This document shows, in pieces, positions 11,574 to 41,098 of a stretch of 64,000 nt of DNA. Within the stretch, counting starts at the first letter, position 1, and every line of letters starts with the position of its first letter. Position numbers and translations under genes: made by a program. Below the pieces are notes generated by a model, which was not told where the DNA came from, did no database searches, and saw only the letters and a list, made by a program, of their open reading frames with translations. The DNA is from Oncomelania hupensis (lineage: Eukaryota; Mollusca; Gastropoda; Littorinimorpha; Pomatiopsidae): the NCBI GenBank assembly GCA_036898135.1, contig CM072519.1:66787849-66851848 (forward strand), written 5' to 3'.

Positions 11574-11892
11574 GAGCGTTGTGGCCAAGTGGTCTAAGGC
11601 AGGATTACCTCGCCTTGTGCACAGGCCAGAAACCAATGGGGCCTGAAAGGTGTGGGATCGATCCCGCCTCTGAGCGTTATGTTGTTTTTTTCCGAATATT
11701 ATTTACTTTCAAATCGGGCATCGTCTTGGGGGTTTTCTCCGGTTTGCTCTCCAAGCAAACTTTCAAAAACACAACTAATGTTAGGTAGGTTGGGTTTGGG
11801 CGCGCCACAGGTTGCGACTACGACTTCCCCAAGGGAGGCGGCCCAGAATTTCCCAATAAAAAGGGACAATAAAGCGTTAAAAAAAAAGAAGA
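11574..11892 (+). mobile_element. tRNA-derived SINE, family B
   Basis: The head resembles a class II (long variable arm) tRNA: 'gttgtggccaagtggtctaa' and, later, the B-box-like GGGATCGATCCC. The core includes 'gggggttttctccggtttg'. The 3' end has 'ggcgcgccacaggttgcg', then an A-rich tail. Antisense copies are at 18965 and 59226. The same 'ttttctccgg' core as family A is joined to a different head and tail. Confidence 0.75.
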
Positions 11893-12143
11893 AGAAGAAA
11901 GAAAGCGCCAAAGTACATGCTACAGCCCTTTGTGTCAGACTCTTATCAAAGGCCTTTATGAAGTCAATGACATTGTGGTAGAGGTCCTTTAGACGCGGCA
12001 TCGTCATTGAAAATCGCCTTCAGCGCCCGCTTTCATATGAGCTGGTTATTCAGTGCAACAATGGGAATGTTTCTCTATGTGTCTTGGTGGAATTTGGTTT
12101 ATGTGGCGTGATTAATGACATAATATCTTTAACTAATGTGATT

Positions 12144-12545
12144 GGGGTGGCCTGGTGACACAGTGGGTTAATCGCTGGTTTCAAAATGCCGATGGTCGCG
12201 GGTTCGATTCCCGCAAGCGGCGAATTATGTGAGACTATTCAGATCGCCGAGGGTTTTCTCTGGGTACTCCGGTACTATTGGATGCAGTCAATCTACATTT
12301 TCAAAATTAAAATTGGAGTTCCTTTCCCTCTTCTAATAGCGACCTCCCTGCCTTTACACCACATGTTTGAGTGTTAGATGAGCGTGCATGTGAGATAATG
12401 AGAAACATGTGAGCCTTTATGTTTGTACAGATCTCCGCGCTTTGACCCTGATTGATGATTGTGGGAAAGTGCGTATATATAGCATCGATTATTATTATTA
12501 TTGTTGTTGTTGTTGTTATTATTATTATTACAAGCAAAATAAGGT
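12144..12545 (+). mobile_element. tRNA-derived SINE, family A
   Basis: Head with 'ggtgacacagtgggttaat', B box GGTTCGATTCC, core 'gagggttttctctgggtac', 3' segment 'gatctccgcgctttgaccc' and an (ATT)n/(GTT)n tail. Some of the core present in the copy at 10458 is deleted here. Confidence 0.75.
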
Positions 12546-12884
12546 TATTGTAGCGCGCAGTGATAATGATTTTGTATTATGTTGTTTTCTATTTTGATTA
12601 CAGCAAAACAGCAAAGTTGTTGTCAAGGGCCACACTATCGATATCGCTTTACACTTCTTACAAAAGTTCAAGACACAGGAATCCATCTTCAAAGACACTT
12701 CACTATTTAACAACTCGCTTTCCGTCTTCCATATCTCCGATAGTGCGTGTAAAAACGTAATTCTCTCACAATACGAGACGTTGTCTTTCCACGGCCTTCG
12801 TAAAAGCCGCATATTCCAGCAAAAGGTTCAGTTTGACGTATTTGTACCCAAGTGTTATTGAGAAGGGTTTGTTTATGAATGAAC

Positions 12885-13098
12885 ATTGAGGTTTAACGTC
12901 TACACCCACTATTGGTAATATGCCAGACGGGGAACTACAAGCAGTAGGGCCCCAAAGCAACACTGAACCACCAGAGCAATCATATTGCTAAAAATGAACA
13001 GTGAAAATTGTCACTTTTTTATTTCGCCAATTACGGGATTCGAACCTGGGTCATCGGTGTGCCGGGCGAACGCTGTATCACTTGAGCTATGGCGGTGG
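12885..13098 (-). mobile_element. tRNA-derived SINE, family C
   Basis: Antisense copy. Its head, read on the minus strand, begins cccaccgccatagctcaagt and contains a B box GGTTCGAATCC. The far end has the family's 'gacgttaaac' segment, seen here as 'gtttaacgtc'. Sense copy at 39506-39735. Confidence 0.7.
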
Positions 13099-13206
13099 GA
13101 GTGTTTGTTTAACTTCCGACACACGACAAACAGTATTTGTACTTGTGCAACGAAATGCAATTTGCAACACACGACGATTCATCTTGGACCTTTACTTCCT
13201 GACGTG

Positions 13207-13359
13207 TTTTTTTTTCAATGGCTATAAATTAACGTGTTTTCAACTATTTCTTCATAACACACACACACACACGCACACAAACACACACACAAACACGTGT
13301 GTGTGTGTGTTCTGACGAATTCGTTGAAAACATGTTAATTTATAGCCATTGAAAAAAAA
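13207..13359. repeat. long inverted repeat (hairpin)
   Basis: Arms at 13207-13243 and 13323-13359 are complementary at 36 of 37 positions; the left arm includes 'caatggctataaattaacgt'. The spacer holds an (AC)n run followed by a (GT)n run that can extend the stem. A foldback element is likely. I see no terminal target duplication. Confidence 0.85.
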
Positions 13360-13665
13360 TGCTTTCAGTTTGTGTGAATTAATCATTAATTTATTGAGAG
13401 TTGTTGTGCAACAAAAAAGCAACTTTAACACACGACAAATATTAACAATCTTGTTGGATGTTTAGTTCTCGAAAGGTTTCCAATGACTAGATAGATTAAC
13501 TTAACTTGTGTTTTTTTCTGAATTCATCAGAAAATGTGTGTGCGATTTAAACATTAATTTCTTCAGTTATTGGCGTGTAACTTATTCCTGAATGCGTGAG
13601 CTGTCATGAAATTACCTTAAATAACTTTCATACACGTTCACCATATAAATAACTGGAACCAGATA

Positions 13666-15213
13666 CTGCTAAATAATACATTATTTACATAAACAATTCA
13701 TTGTTTAGGGACTGCACTTTTCATTATTTAGGGGATTCCAGGATTCGCTTGAAAACTGGTTTTTATAATTTTACTGCTTTTTATAATTAAATGCAAGGTC
13801 TTTCCAAAGATTGTGTATCCAAAATGTGTGCTAATGATTTCTTTTTTCAAAATAAATCAAGCTAAAAATTTGAAAATAAAACGTCTGCAATCTCCCGAGC
13901 ACAAACGCAGGGTCAGGGTCAATTTTGTGCAAGAGTTTTCAGTTTTTGAGCATCTCCGTCAGAAGAAAAAAAAACTGTCTTTTTGTATTAATTTACCAAA
14001 AAATTGTTGAGACTGTGTATTCGTTTGTTCTTTTGAATTGAATTATGTTTTAAATTCAAACGGAAAGTTCCAGCTTATTCGAAACTACCAGGAATTAGCA
14101 GGCCGGACTGACAAGAAACAGAACGGAAGTACTCTGATGGCAAGGACGCCAATGCAGAAATAATGATGGATCCCTCTTTTCCTGAGCCGTTACCGTTGCA
14201 GTTTCATATATTAATACTGTTGTGAAGGAAGACCAAAATGATGACCAACAACACCAATGGCATCAACACGGACATCAAAGTCCAAGGCCAATCCCTCAAC
14301 ACAGTGCCTAGCTTCAAATATTTAGGAGCCATTGTATCAGACAATGGGTCCCGACAGGAAGTCCTCTCCAGGATCGCACAAACAACTGCTGCCCTGAAAA
14401 GGTTGAAGCCCATTTGGAAAGACAGGACCATCAGTCTACATTCCAAAGTAAGACTGCTGCGCTCCCTTGTCATCTCCATCTTCCTATATGCTTGCGAAGC
14501 ATGGACCGTCACAGCAGATATACAGCGAAGAATACAAAGCATGGAGATGCGGTGCTACAGAAGACTTCTGGGCATGTCCTATACCCAACACATCACCAAC
14601 GACGAAGTCCGACAGACCATCACACAAGCCATTGGACAACACGATGACCTGCTCACAGTGGTGAAGAAACGGAAACTCCGATGGTATGGCCACATCACCA
14701 GATCATCAGGCCTTGCAAAGACTATTCTGCAAGGCACAGTGCAAGGAGGTAGAAGAAGAGGGAGACCAAAAAAGAGGTGGGAGGACAACATTCGAGAATG
14801 GACTGGTTTGACACTGAGTGAAGCCATCAGGGCTGCTGAGGACAGAGAAAGATGGGGTATGCTGGTTAAACGATCATCTGTGGTGCCCCTACGACCTCCG
14901 GGTTACGGGACAGGATAGGATAGGATAGGATAGTTGTGAAGGAAATAAAAAAACTGAGTGAAATAAAGCAGTTGTCTCATTTTAATTAGCAAAGCAGCGT
15001 AAAATCAGGCTTTTGCAAATTTCTTTATCAGCACCACATAACTTCATTATAATAATACATGTTGTTGTTGTTGTTGCATCAATTTTTATTCATCAGATTA
15101 ACATAAGTTGTACTGATAAAATAATAATGCATGTACCTGCGAATCCCCTAGATAATGAAAATTGCAGTCCCTAAATAATGATTTTTTTACGTAAATAATG
15201 CATTATTTAGCAA
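13666..15213. repeat. 75-bp inverted repeats flanking a LINE insertion
   Basis: The left arm (13666-13739) and the right arm (15141-15213, inverted) share 'tgctaaataat.cattattt' and 'agggactgca.ttttcatta'. The interior contains the LINE at 14231-14932. This looks like the remains of a terminal-inverted-repeat element into which the LINE later jumped. No transposase frame is visible. Confidence 0.6.
14231..14932 (+). mobile_element. 5'-truncated LINE with an intact 226-codon ORF2 tail
   Basis: Flanked by a perfect 12-bp duplication GTTGTGAAGGAA (14219-14230 and 14933-14944). An uninterrupted frame at 14238-14918 encodes the region after the RT catalytic core: PSFKYLGAIVSDNGSRQEVL, then LHSKVRLLRSLVISIFLYAC, ending with GGRRRGRPKKRWEDNIREW and PGYGTG. 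The 3' tail is (GGATA)n. The intact frame and clean duplication mark it as the youngest copy of this family here. It lacks endonuclease and RT motifs, so it cannot move itself. Confidence 0.9.
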
Positions 15214-15991
15214 CATCTTTTAATAATAAATTATTTACCAAATTCTGCCAAATAATGCTTTTTATAGATAATTTGAAATATTTCTAAATAATACATTATT
15301 TAAGACAATCTGCTGAATAACGCATTATATAGTCAAATAATTCCTTATTTAGAAACAATGCCTGATTTACCTATATATTATGATTTATTTATCTAAACAA
15401 TATATTGAATAGGTAAAAAATAAGTTATTTATGGAGCAAACATATTATTTAGAGAAATCCTACATCGTTTGCAAACAAGTGATTATTTAGAAAATATGCT
15501 TCTAAATAACAAGTAGCTGACAGGGATTAAAAATAAATATTTTACCAAGGAAATGCCATAGCATAAGTTTTGCCTACTTGACATTATCAGACAAACAACC
15601 ATGCAATTCTAGGGACCAACCGGTTGAACAGGCTGTATTTTTTTCCTTGTTAAAGTCGCAAACTAGAGTGACGAACTTTTACCCAATTAAAACTTTAGCT
15701 CTCTTAGTGCAAGTTCCAAGGTTTCAATCGGATCCATAGGACGAGCATTTACAAGATTTCTAGAAGGTCTAGCTATATCTGTAATGTTTGAAAGGGCAGA
15801 GATGGAGATGGAAAATGTCAAGTCCACGCACGACTAATCAAAACAGGAGTATTTGTGGTTCCATTTTCCATATACAGTATTATCTTCCTAATATCCATAT
15901 ATATATTCATTTTCCTAATATTCATACATACATATTAATTATTATTTTCTTCGTAATATTAATATTTGTTTCCCTTTGTTTTATTTTACAG
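15214..15991. other. AT-rich upstream region of the protocadherin's first coding exon
   Basis: Up to about 15500 it is dense in short palindromic ATTATTTA/TAAATAAT words. No gene is seen. A polypyrimidine tract and acceptor (TTTTACAG) end at 15991, so this is read as intron sequence of the downstream gene. Confidence 0.45.
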
Positions 15992-16011
15992 TCGCCAGAT
16001 ACGTAACCAAG

Positions 16012-33675
<17,664 letters not shown>

Positions 33676-34029
33676 GTAAGGCTGTGCTTTTTCATTTGTC
33701 TTCCAGCCTTGTGTAGCTTCTTCTGTGCTTCGCGTGATCGTTTTTATGCGCTTGTGTGTTTTTAGCATTTTTTTTTAAATCTCATCCCCACTACTATATA
33801 CTTGCTGCCATTCAATCTGGTGTAAAATTCTTTTGCTCTGTCTCTCTGTTCTTTCTCTTCTCTCTCTCTCTCTCTTTCTCTCTCTCTATCTCTCTCTCTC
33901 TCTCAAGTCAAGAAATGTGTATTACCCACAATGGAGAATTGAAACAGCACATTACATCTCAGCATATAAAGATTATTTTGTTTTTAAGCAGCCTCTCTCT
34001 GCCTCTCTGTCCCTTTGTTTGTTTGTCTG

Positions 34030-35050
<1,021 letters not shown>

Positions 35051-35948
35051 GCTAATGCATTGTCCTGCTTCCCTGACCCCCCTCCTCCCCCCGCACACAC
35101 ACACACACAGACACACACTTCTTATGGCGCAAAAAATGTCTATTAGATATTATTGTTTTTTCCATCAGTCAATGTTTTTTGTATGTTGGAAACCAACGCT
35201 CGAATCAAATGCGTGTGAATGGAGAGTGTTCGCGCATGTGCGCGTGCGTGTGAGCATATGGGCCAATGGCCAAAAATGCAATAAATTGTCAAATGTCAAA
35301 TGTCTCTCTCTCTCTGTCTCCCCTCTTTCTCGCTTCCTCAATCTACCTCTTCCCAATCCTTATAGCATGCTGCACTTTGGTACTTACGACCGCTCATCAC
35401 ATCCTTTCTTGTTTACGGTTTGTCTTACGTTGCTGTTTGCTCGCTGTCATTTATGGAGTGTACGTGTACGCATTTGATTTCTGCATGACTGTGTTTCCTC
35501 CTCATTATTATTGATATATGGGTCTGTCAAGGACAGCCTTAGTCAATGGATTAACATATTTAAATTTAACGAAGAACCCGCCTACTTATTTTGTTTTCCT
35601 GTACTTCCTCATACTGCGCAATTTATCGCTTTTGTTTAAAAATACAGTTGTTCTGGGGGGGGGGGGGGGGAACACCACGCAGGAGGCTGAATTAAGAGTC
35701 GCACATGTCATTTTTATCGTCTGTGCGTTTAAAACGTGTGTTTGTGTGGGGGAGGGGGGGTGTATGTGTGTTTGTGTCTGTGTGTGTCTGTGTGTGTGTT
35801 TTAAACTTTCCCCGGGTGCATTTTCTTGGTCGTTTTAATGTGTAAGCCGTTATTGAAGAAACCGCTGTATTGACATTTAGGTTTAATGTATTGTTTGTTT
35901 GTTTGTATTGTTTGTATGATATACATTTCCTCCTTTGTGCGTCTGCGT
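35051..35948. other. no gene recognised
   Basis: Short (AC)n at about 35093-35118, poly-G at about 35646-35663 and GT-rich runs near 35740-35800. Confidence 0.5.
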
Positions 35949-36019
35949 CTGGTCCTGATTTGGCTCGGAAGAGTCCGCTGGACCTAAATCAATAACCATG
36001 TAATGTAATGTAGTACTAA
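35949..36019 (+). mobile_element. family E tail-only insertion (71 bp)
   Basis: Only the 3' end of family E, with the tail (TAATG)n. Flanked by a perfect 13-bp duplication TGTGCGTCTGCGT at 35936-35948 and 36020-36032. Confidence 0.9.
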
Positions 36020-36032
36020 TGTGCGTCTGCGT

Positions 36033-37112
36033 ATACTCCTATCACTTTTGCATCCCTGAAGTAGAAGTTTAAAGGGATTGTGAACACTTCAGACAAACCT
36101 CAAACTATAGTTCAAAGGCGAACCCCTTTTTCTTTACCACCGCACTAGGGCTACCCTATACCCCCAACCAAAGTTCATGTTCCCGGAGATTGCTGAGTGC
36201 GACTGAAAACGCCACGGAAAAAGCCGGAATGCTTTACTCTTAGTCCACAGTACCTAAAAACCACTGGTGGTGTTGATTGAAACTGGTCCATTGCCTTTGG
36301 CAATAGCTGACAGTGCACGCTAATACAGTATATTGTGACTGGATGGAATTCCGCACCCAGAGACAGCACATATCGCATCCATATTGAGTTCCTTCTCTAC
36401 GTCACAAACGGGAAAGCCCGTTTTGACGTTTTTACCCCCGATTTACCCTTTCCCCGCGGGCGCTAACGTTCGGGTATCGCGCTAACGGCATTATTGAGAC
36501 GGTTGTCTGACGTCATAACCGTAAAACTACTTCCCCTGGCAGGTACCACACACGTGACTACGGTTGAATTGGCTTCAAAAATATAGGTGGGATCCACTTT
36601 AAAGTGCTTTGCTGTCTGTTTTAATGTCTGGTATTTTCTAGGTTCGTGTGTTACCCCCCATCCCCCGTTTAGACACACAAATTAATTTTAAAAATTAAAA
36701 CCAATCTCCCTCCAGCCTACAGTTCATGCAGCGTGGTTAAGACTCGATTTGGACTGCTCCTTCACTCAAAGAAAGAGAGAGAATGCATTGTATAATCTCA
36801 GCTACGCTGTATTCCTCTTACAGCCCAGACTTGTCTGAGTCATGTTTCCTAAATGACTGGAAGTTTGCACGTTTTGTGATTCAATTCAATTCAATTTAAT
36901 TAATGTCTTTTTTGCAAATTATGTATTATGTGACTTTAGAATATGAAACAATGAAATGAAACGATATAAAGAATAAGAAGGAAAAAAAATAATACAAATT
37001 AAAAACTCATTATAACCTTAATATTTCAAATACATCGAATACTATAATTACAACACGTTTTCTATCTGTGGACACTATATAATAGATGCGATTGTCAGCA
37101 TCAGTTCCTATT
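36033..37112. other. no gene recognised
   Basis: No credible coding frame. A stretch at about 36060-36710 reads like an old dispersed repeat, but no second copy is in the window to confirm it. Confidence 0.4.
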
Positions 37113-37380
37113 CTATCCCGTAACTCGAAAGTCGTTGGGGCACCACAGATGATCTTTTAGCCAGCGTACTCCATCTTTCTCTGTCCTCACCAACCCTCAT
37201 GACTTCGCTCAATGTCATTCCAGTCTATTCTCGAATGCTGTCCTCCCACCTCTTTTTCTGTCTCCCTCTTCTTCTTCCTCCTTGCACCGCGCCTTGCAAG
37301 ATAATCATTGCAAGGCACGATGCTCTGGTGACGTGGCCATACCATCGGAGTTTCCGTTTCTTCACACTGTGAGCATGTCG
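37113..37380 (-). mobile_element. LINE 3'-end fragment, antisense
   Basis: Starts with the reversed tail 'tatcccgtaactcgaaagtc'. On the minus strand it encodes a degraded version of the GRPKKRWEDNIREWTG tail. Stops and frameshifts make it inactive. Confidence 0.75.
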
Positions 37381-37559
37381 TAGTGTGCATCAAATCATGG
37401 TCAGCTAATCTCGCTTTGTGATTGTATAGTAAGATCTCTTGACTCTTCCTGTCTGCAAAGGACTGAGGGATTATAATGTATAGACCAGGGAATCCATGGA
37501 CTTTGGGGTGGGGGAACACCAGTAACACCTGGGGAACAACGACTTTGGGAACGCAGACA

Positions 37560-37800
37560 CAGGTAAGACTCTTTCGGATGAGTGTATAAACCGAGGTATA
37601 ATCTGTGCGCGCACGCATTGCATCACATGGACTTTAAAGATCCTGACGCTCATGTCCTAGACGCGTGAGTGCCAGCTGTCTAGGCGTGTCAGACGATGCG
37701 CCCTACGGCAGGAAGTAAGCACCTCCAGCGGCTTGAATGAGATCTTGCTTCTTTCAGTGCCTTGAGCATCTCTTGACCTGGAAAGGGCGCTATGCAAGAT
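37560..37800 (+). repeat. dispersed repeat, family D
   Basis: Contains 'ggactttaaagatcctgacg' and ends 'gggcgctatgcaag'. Confidence 0.65.
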
Positions 37801-37911
37801 ACAATAATTACAAACACAAATAAATGAACATTTGTCTTTTTATAGAATTCCATTTGAGTGTCTCCTTTTTGCTTTATCGTTTGTTAGCTTTTCTAACACG
37901 TTCGTTAGCGT

Positions 37912-38040
37912 CGTATCTTGCCCAGGTTCATTAGTGCGTTTGTCTGTCGTGTCTTGCTCAGTTTCATTAGTGCGTTGGTCTGTCGTGTCTTGCCTAGTTT
38001 CATTAGTGCGTTTGTCTGTGTCTTTGACGCATCTTGTCTT
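37912..38040. repeat. three-unit repeat of about 39 bp
   Basis: Three units around 'cattagtgcgttggtctgtc' and 'gtgtcttgcc'. Apparently non-coding. Confidence 0.7.
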
Positions 38041-38325
38041 GGTGCATTTGCTCCTTTCCGTTCGTGCGTTTGGTCGTTTGTTTGTGTGTCCTCTTGGCAT
38101 TTCCATTTTCCATGTGACCGACCCAGTATTGCCTGGCCGCATCGAGGGTTGCATGGTTGTGTCACGTTTATTCTCTTTTTCGGCCAGACAGCCAGAACTA
38201 GATCTTTCCCTATCCCTAATCGCTTGATCTTCTCGCTTTTCAAAAGAATATATTTCTTCTTGTGGTGTGTGTCTTCTACTTCTTCTTCTTCTTTCCCTTT
38301 TTCTGCCCGCCGCCATTGCCGGGAT

Positions 38326-39492
38326 TTCTGTATAAATAGAATCTCCACTTTGCGGAAATTTAGTGCTTCAAATAACCACTGTTTCTGTCATTCTCACTTG
38401 TTTTCTCGTTCATACTCTTTTCTATAAATCTGCTACTATCTTCTTCGCTAGACCAGTCACCTATTTTTGTATGGGGTCTGTTGGGTCAGCTTGTGGCTGG
38501 ACGCTTTCAGTCAAATGACCACTAAGGTTTTCTATGGTATTATTATTTAGCAATATAGGCATTTTGTAGGTATGCGTTTTGTTAATATTTTATAATGATG
38601 TTTATATTCTGTTTTGTTTTCGATAAATTAGAGTTTAGCCTCAGCGTCCCCTGCATTGATGCCTTTAATATAAAGTGACCCGCTGTTACATTACATTACA
38701 TGGTTATTGCTTTAGGTCCGGCGGACTCTTCCGAGCCAAATCAGGACCAGAGAAGTGAAAGAGGACTCACCCCTGATCCGCATAAAAGATCTGCCGAAAC
38801 AACCCTAGTGGTAACACTGAAGGCAATCTACCAGCCGGTCACTTTACAATAAAGACATCCCACGCAGGAGACGCTGAGGCTATAGTCTAATTTATCGAAC
38901 TCCGTTTAGAAAAACAAAATAGAATACAAACATCATTATACAATATCAACAAAACACATACATATAAAATGCCTACATAATAACATCATAGGAAGCCCCA
39001 GTGACCATGTGGCAGAAAGCGTCCAATATTCCCAAGCTGATCCAACAGACCTCATACACAAATGAGGAGTATTGTCTCGGAAGAGTTTTTTAAGAAAAAA
39101 GGTAGGTGACTGGTCTAGTGAAGAAGAAGATAGTTAGTTAGTTTAGTTATATAGATTAACGTCCCCGGACACATAAGCGTATAAGGGACGATATGCGAGA
39201 AGAAGGTTGTATAGTAGATTGATAGAACAGAGTAGGAATGAGAAAGAACAAAGGAGAAAGACAGCAACAGTGGGAATTTAGAGCACTAAATTTCCAGAAA
39301 GTGGGGATACTATTTATACTGAAACCCCCGGCACCCCCACGGGATGGGGGGTGGGGGGTGGGGGTACCCGCTGTTAGAGTTCCTTAGAGTTGTTTCAACC
39401 GATTCTTTATGCGGATCCGAGGTGAGTCCTCTTTCAAACAAGTTGTGGTCCTGATTCGGCTCTTTCCAGTTTTCTGCACTCTACAAAAAAAT
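38326..39492 (+). mobile_element. family E copy split by a nested family E copy
   Basis: The 5'-truncated sense copy runs 38326-38688 and resumes at 39367-39492. The gap is filled by an antisense copy of the same family. The duplicated CCCGCTGTTA (38679-38688 and 39367-39376) marks the insertion point. Confidence 0.85.
38689..39366 (-). mobile_element. family E retroposon nested in another family E copy
   Basis: Read on the minus strand it ends in 'ggacctaaagcaataacc' and (ATGTA)n. It is bounded by a perfect 10-bp target duplication. About 70 extra bases near 39131-39200 appear to be a further small insertion. Confidence 0.85.
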
Positions 39493-39505
39493 GACCGACT
39501 AAAAA

Positions 39506-39735
39506 CCTCGTCGTGGCTCAGTGGTAAAGATTTCGTCTGGAACACTCATGATCCAGGTTCGGATCGAATCCCGTGGTGGGCAATGTAAAAATGGACATTG
39601 TCACTGTCCATCTAGGCAGTACGATTGCTTTGGCGGTTCAGTGTTGAATTAGGTCCTTACCCATTTTTCATGGAATGGTTATCTACGTCTGCAATATTGG
39701 CCATGTTGGATGTGTGGACGTTAAACTTCAGTGTT
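39506..39735 (+). mobile_element. tRNA-derived SINE, family C
   Basis: Head 'gtcgtggctcagtggtaaag', B-box region 'ggttcggatcgaatccc', then 'ggcggttcagtgttg' and 'tgtggacgttaaacttc', matching the antisense copy at 12885-13098. Confidence 0.7.
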
Positions 39736-39796
39736 CTTTGATCTTTGTCTCGAATTTTCCTATCTTCTTCCAGTTGTCCTCTTGTTCTTCTTCTCT

Positions 39797-39861
<65 letters not shown>

Positions 39862-39900
39862 CCTCTCTCCCTCCCTCTCTCCCTCCCTCTCCCTCTCCCT
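39797..39900. repeat. (CT)n/(CTCC)n microsatellite
   Basis: Pure CT followed by CTCCCTCC-type units. Further simple repeats lie at 40076-40112 (GT)n, 40228-40290 (CTC)n and 40438-40520 (ACT/GCT)n; no gene lies between them. Confidence 0.95.
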
Positions 39901-40756
39901 ATCCTTTTCTGCCTCCTCCTTCTCTTTTTCTCCATTCTCTTCCACTTCTACAGCCCCGGCCCATCTCCCTATCTTAACATCAAAGGACATCGCAAATTGG
40001 TTTTGCGCGGATTCATAGCTTTGTTATTGAGTGTCGAACTTACGTCATTTAAAAAATAAGCAGAAGTGGTGTTTGTGTGTGTGCGTGTGTGTGTGTGTGT
40101 GTATGTGTGTGTGAAAATAGTCTGTGTAGGTTATTGTTGATTCACGGAAAACCAGGACCATCTAGCGTCATTCCATTTTCTTCTTTTTCTTCCTCCACCT
40201 TCTTCATCTCTGCCGTTCCTGGCTTCTTACAAGTCCCTCCTCCTCCTCCTCCTCCTCCTCCTCCTCCTCCTCCTCCTCATCCTCTCCTCCTCCTCATCAT
40301 CATCATCATCCTTGTCGTCGTTGTCATCGGCATCTTCATTTCATCTTCCGTCTGGAACGACACATCGAAAAAACTGTTATGCCCACTAGATTAACCAATA
40401 ACAACAACAACACCAAATATAACAACTACTTCTACTGCTACTATTACTAATACTGCTGCTACTGCTACTACTGCTGCTGCTGCTGCTGCTACTACTACTA
40501 CTACTACTACTTCTACTACTGGATGCTAATGCTTCATCTAAACTATACAAAAGTTAAACTGATTTGTTAGTCGTTATGTGATCATAAAAAAAACTATAAT
40601 TGCAAGAGCACATTCTAATGTTACCTTCGTCTAGACTTCGAGAAACGACGGCCCGTGAAGCCATAGACGCATTATTACCGCAGTTGTAAATGTGACCCCT
40701 ATTTACTTTATCTACTTGTGTACATGGTCGTTGTACTTTATTTGTACGTAGCACGC

Positions 40757-41098
40757 AGGGTGTCCTTGTGGGGCAGTGGGATAGTCGCCAGTTTCCTATG
40801 CCGAAGGGCGCGGGTTCGACTCCCGCAAGGGGCGAACTAATGTGACTTAGGTACCAGACTATTAAGGTGACCGAGGGTTTTCTCCGGGTACTCCGGTTTC
40901 CTGCCTTCCTTCAATAATGGTATTGGAAGCAGACAATCTAAAATTTCACAACTAAAAATTGGATTTCCTTTTCGTCTTCTAATAGCGATTTGCCTTTACA
41001 ACACATGTTGAGGGATGAATGTTTGTTGGGTAGGTAGGAGTGTCTGTAACATGTGAGCTTGTATGTTCGTTACGGATCGCCGCGCTTTGAGTCTGATT
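40757..41098 (+). mobile_element. tRNA-derived SINE, family A, fused to a LINE
   Basis: Head 'cttgtggggcagtgggata', B box GGTTCGACTCC, core 'gagggttttctccgggtac'. It stops inside the 3' segment at 'gctttgagtctgattta', where LINE sequence begins at once. Confidence 0.8.

Noticed and set aside
15976..16011. Upstream ATG at 15976 as protocadherin start
   Set aside because: These codons span a polypyrimidine tract and a splice acceptor (TTTTACAG ending at 15991); ATG at 16012 has a better context and is followed by a signal peptide.
37840..38348. Overlapping Arg/Lys/Thr-rich frames on the minus strand
   Set aside because: They come from a three-unit minisatellite and pyrimidine-rich DNA; no conserved motif or gene structure.
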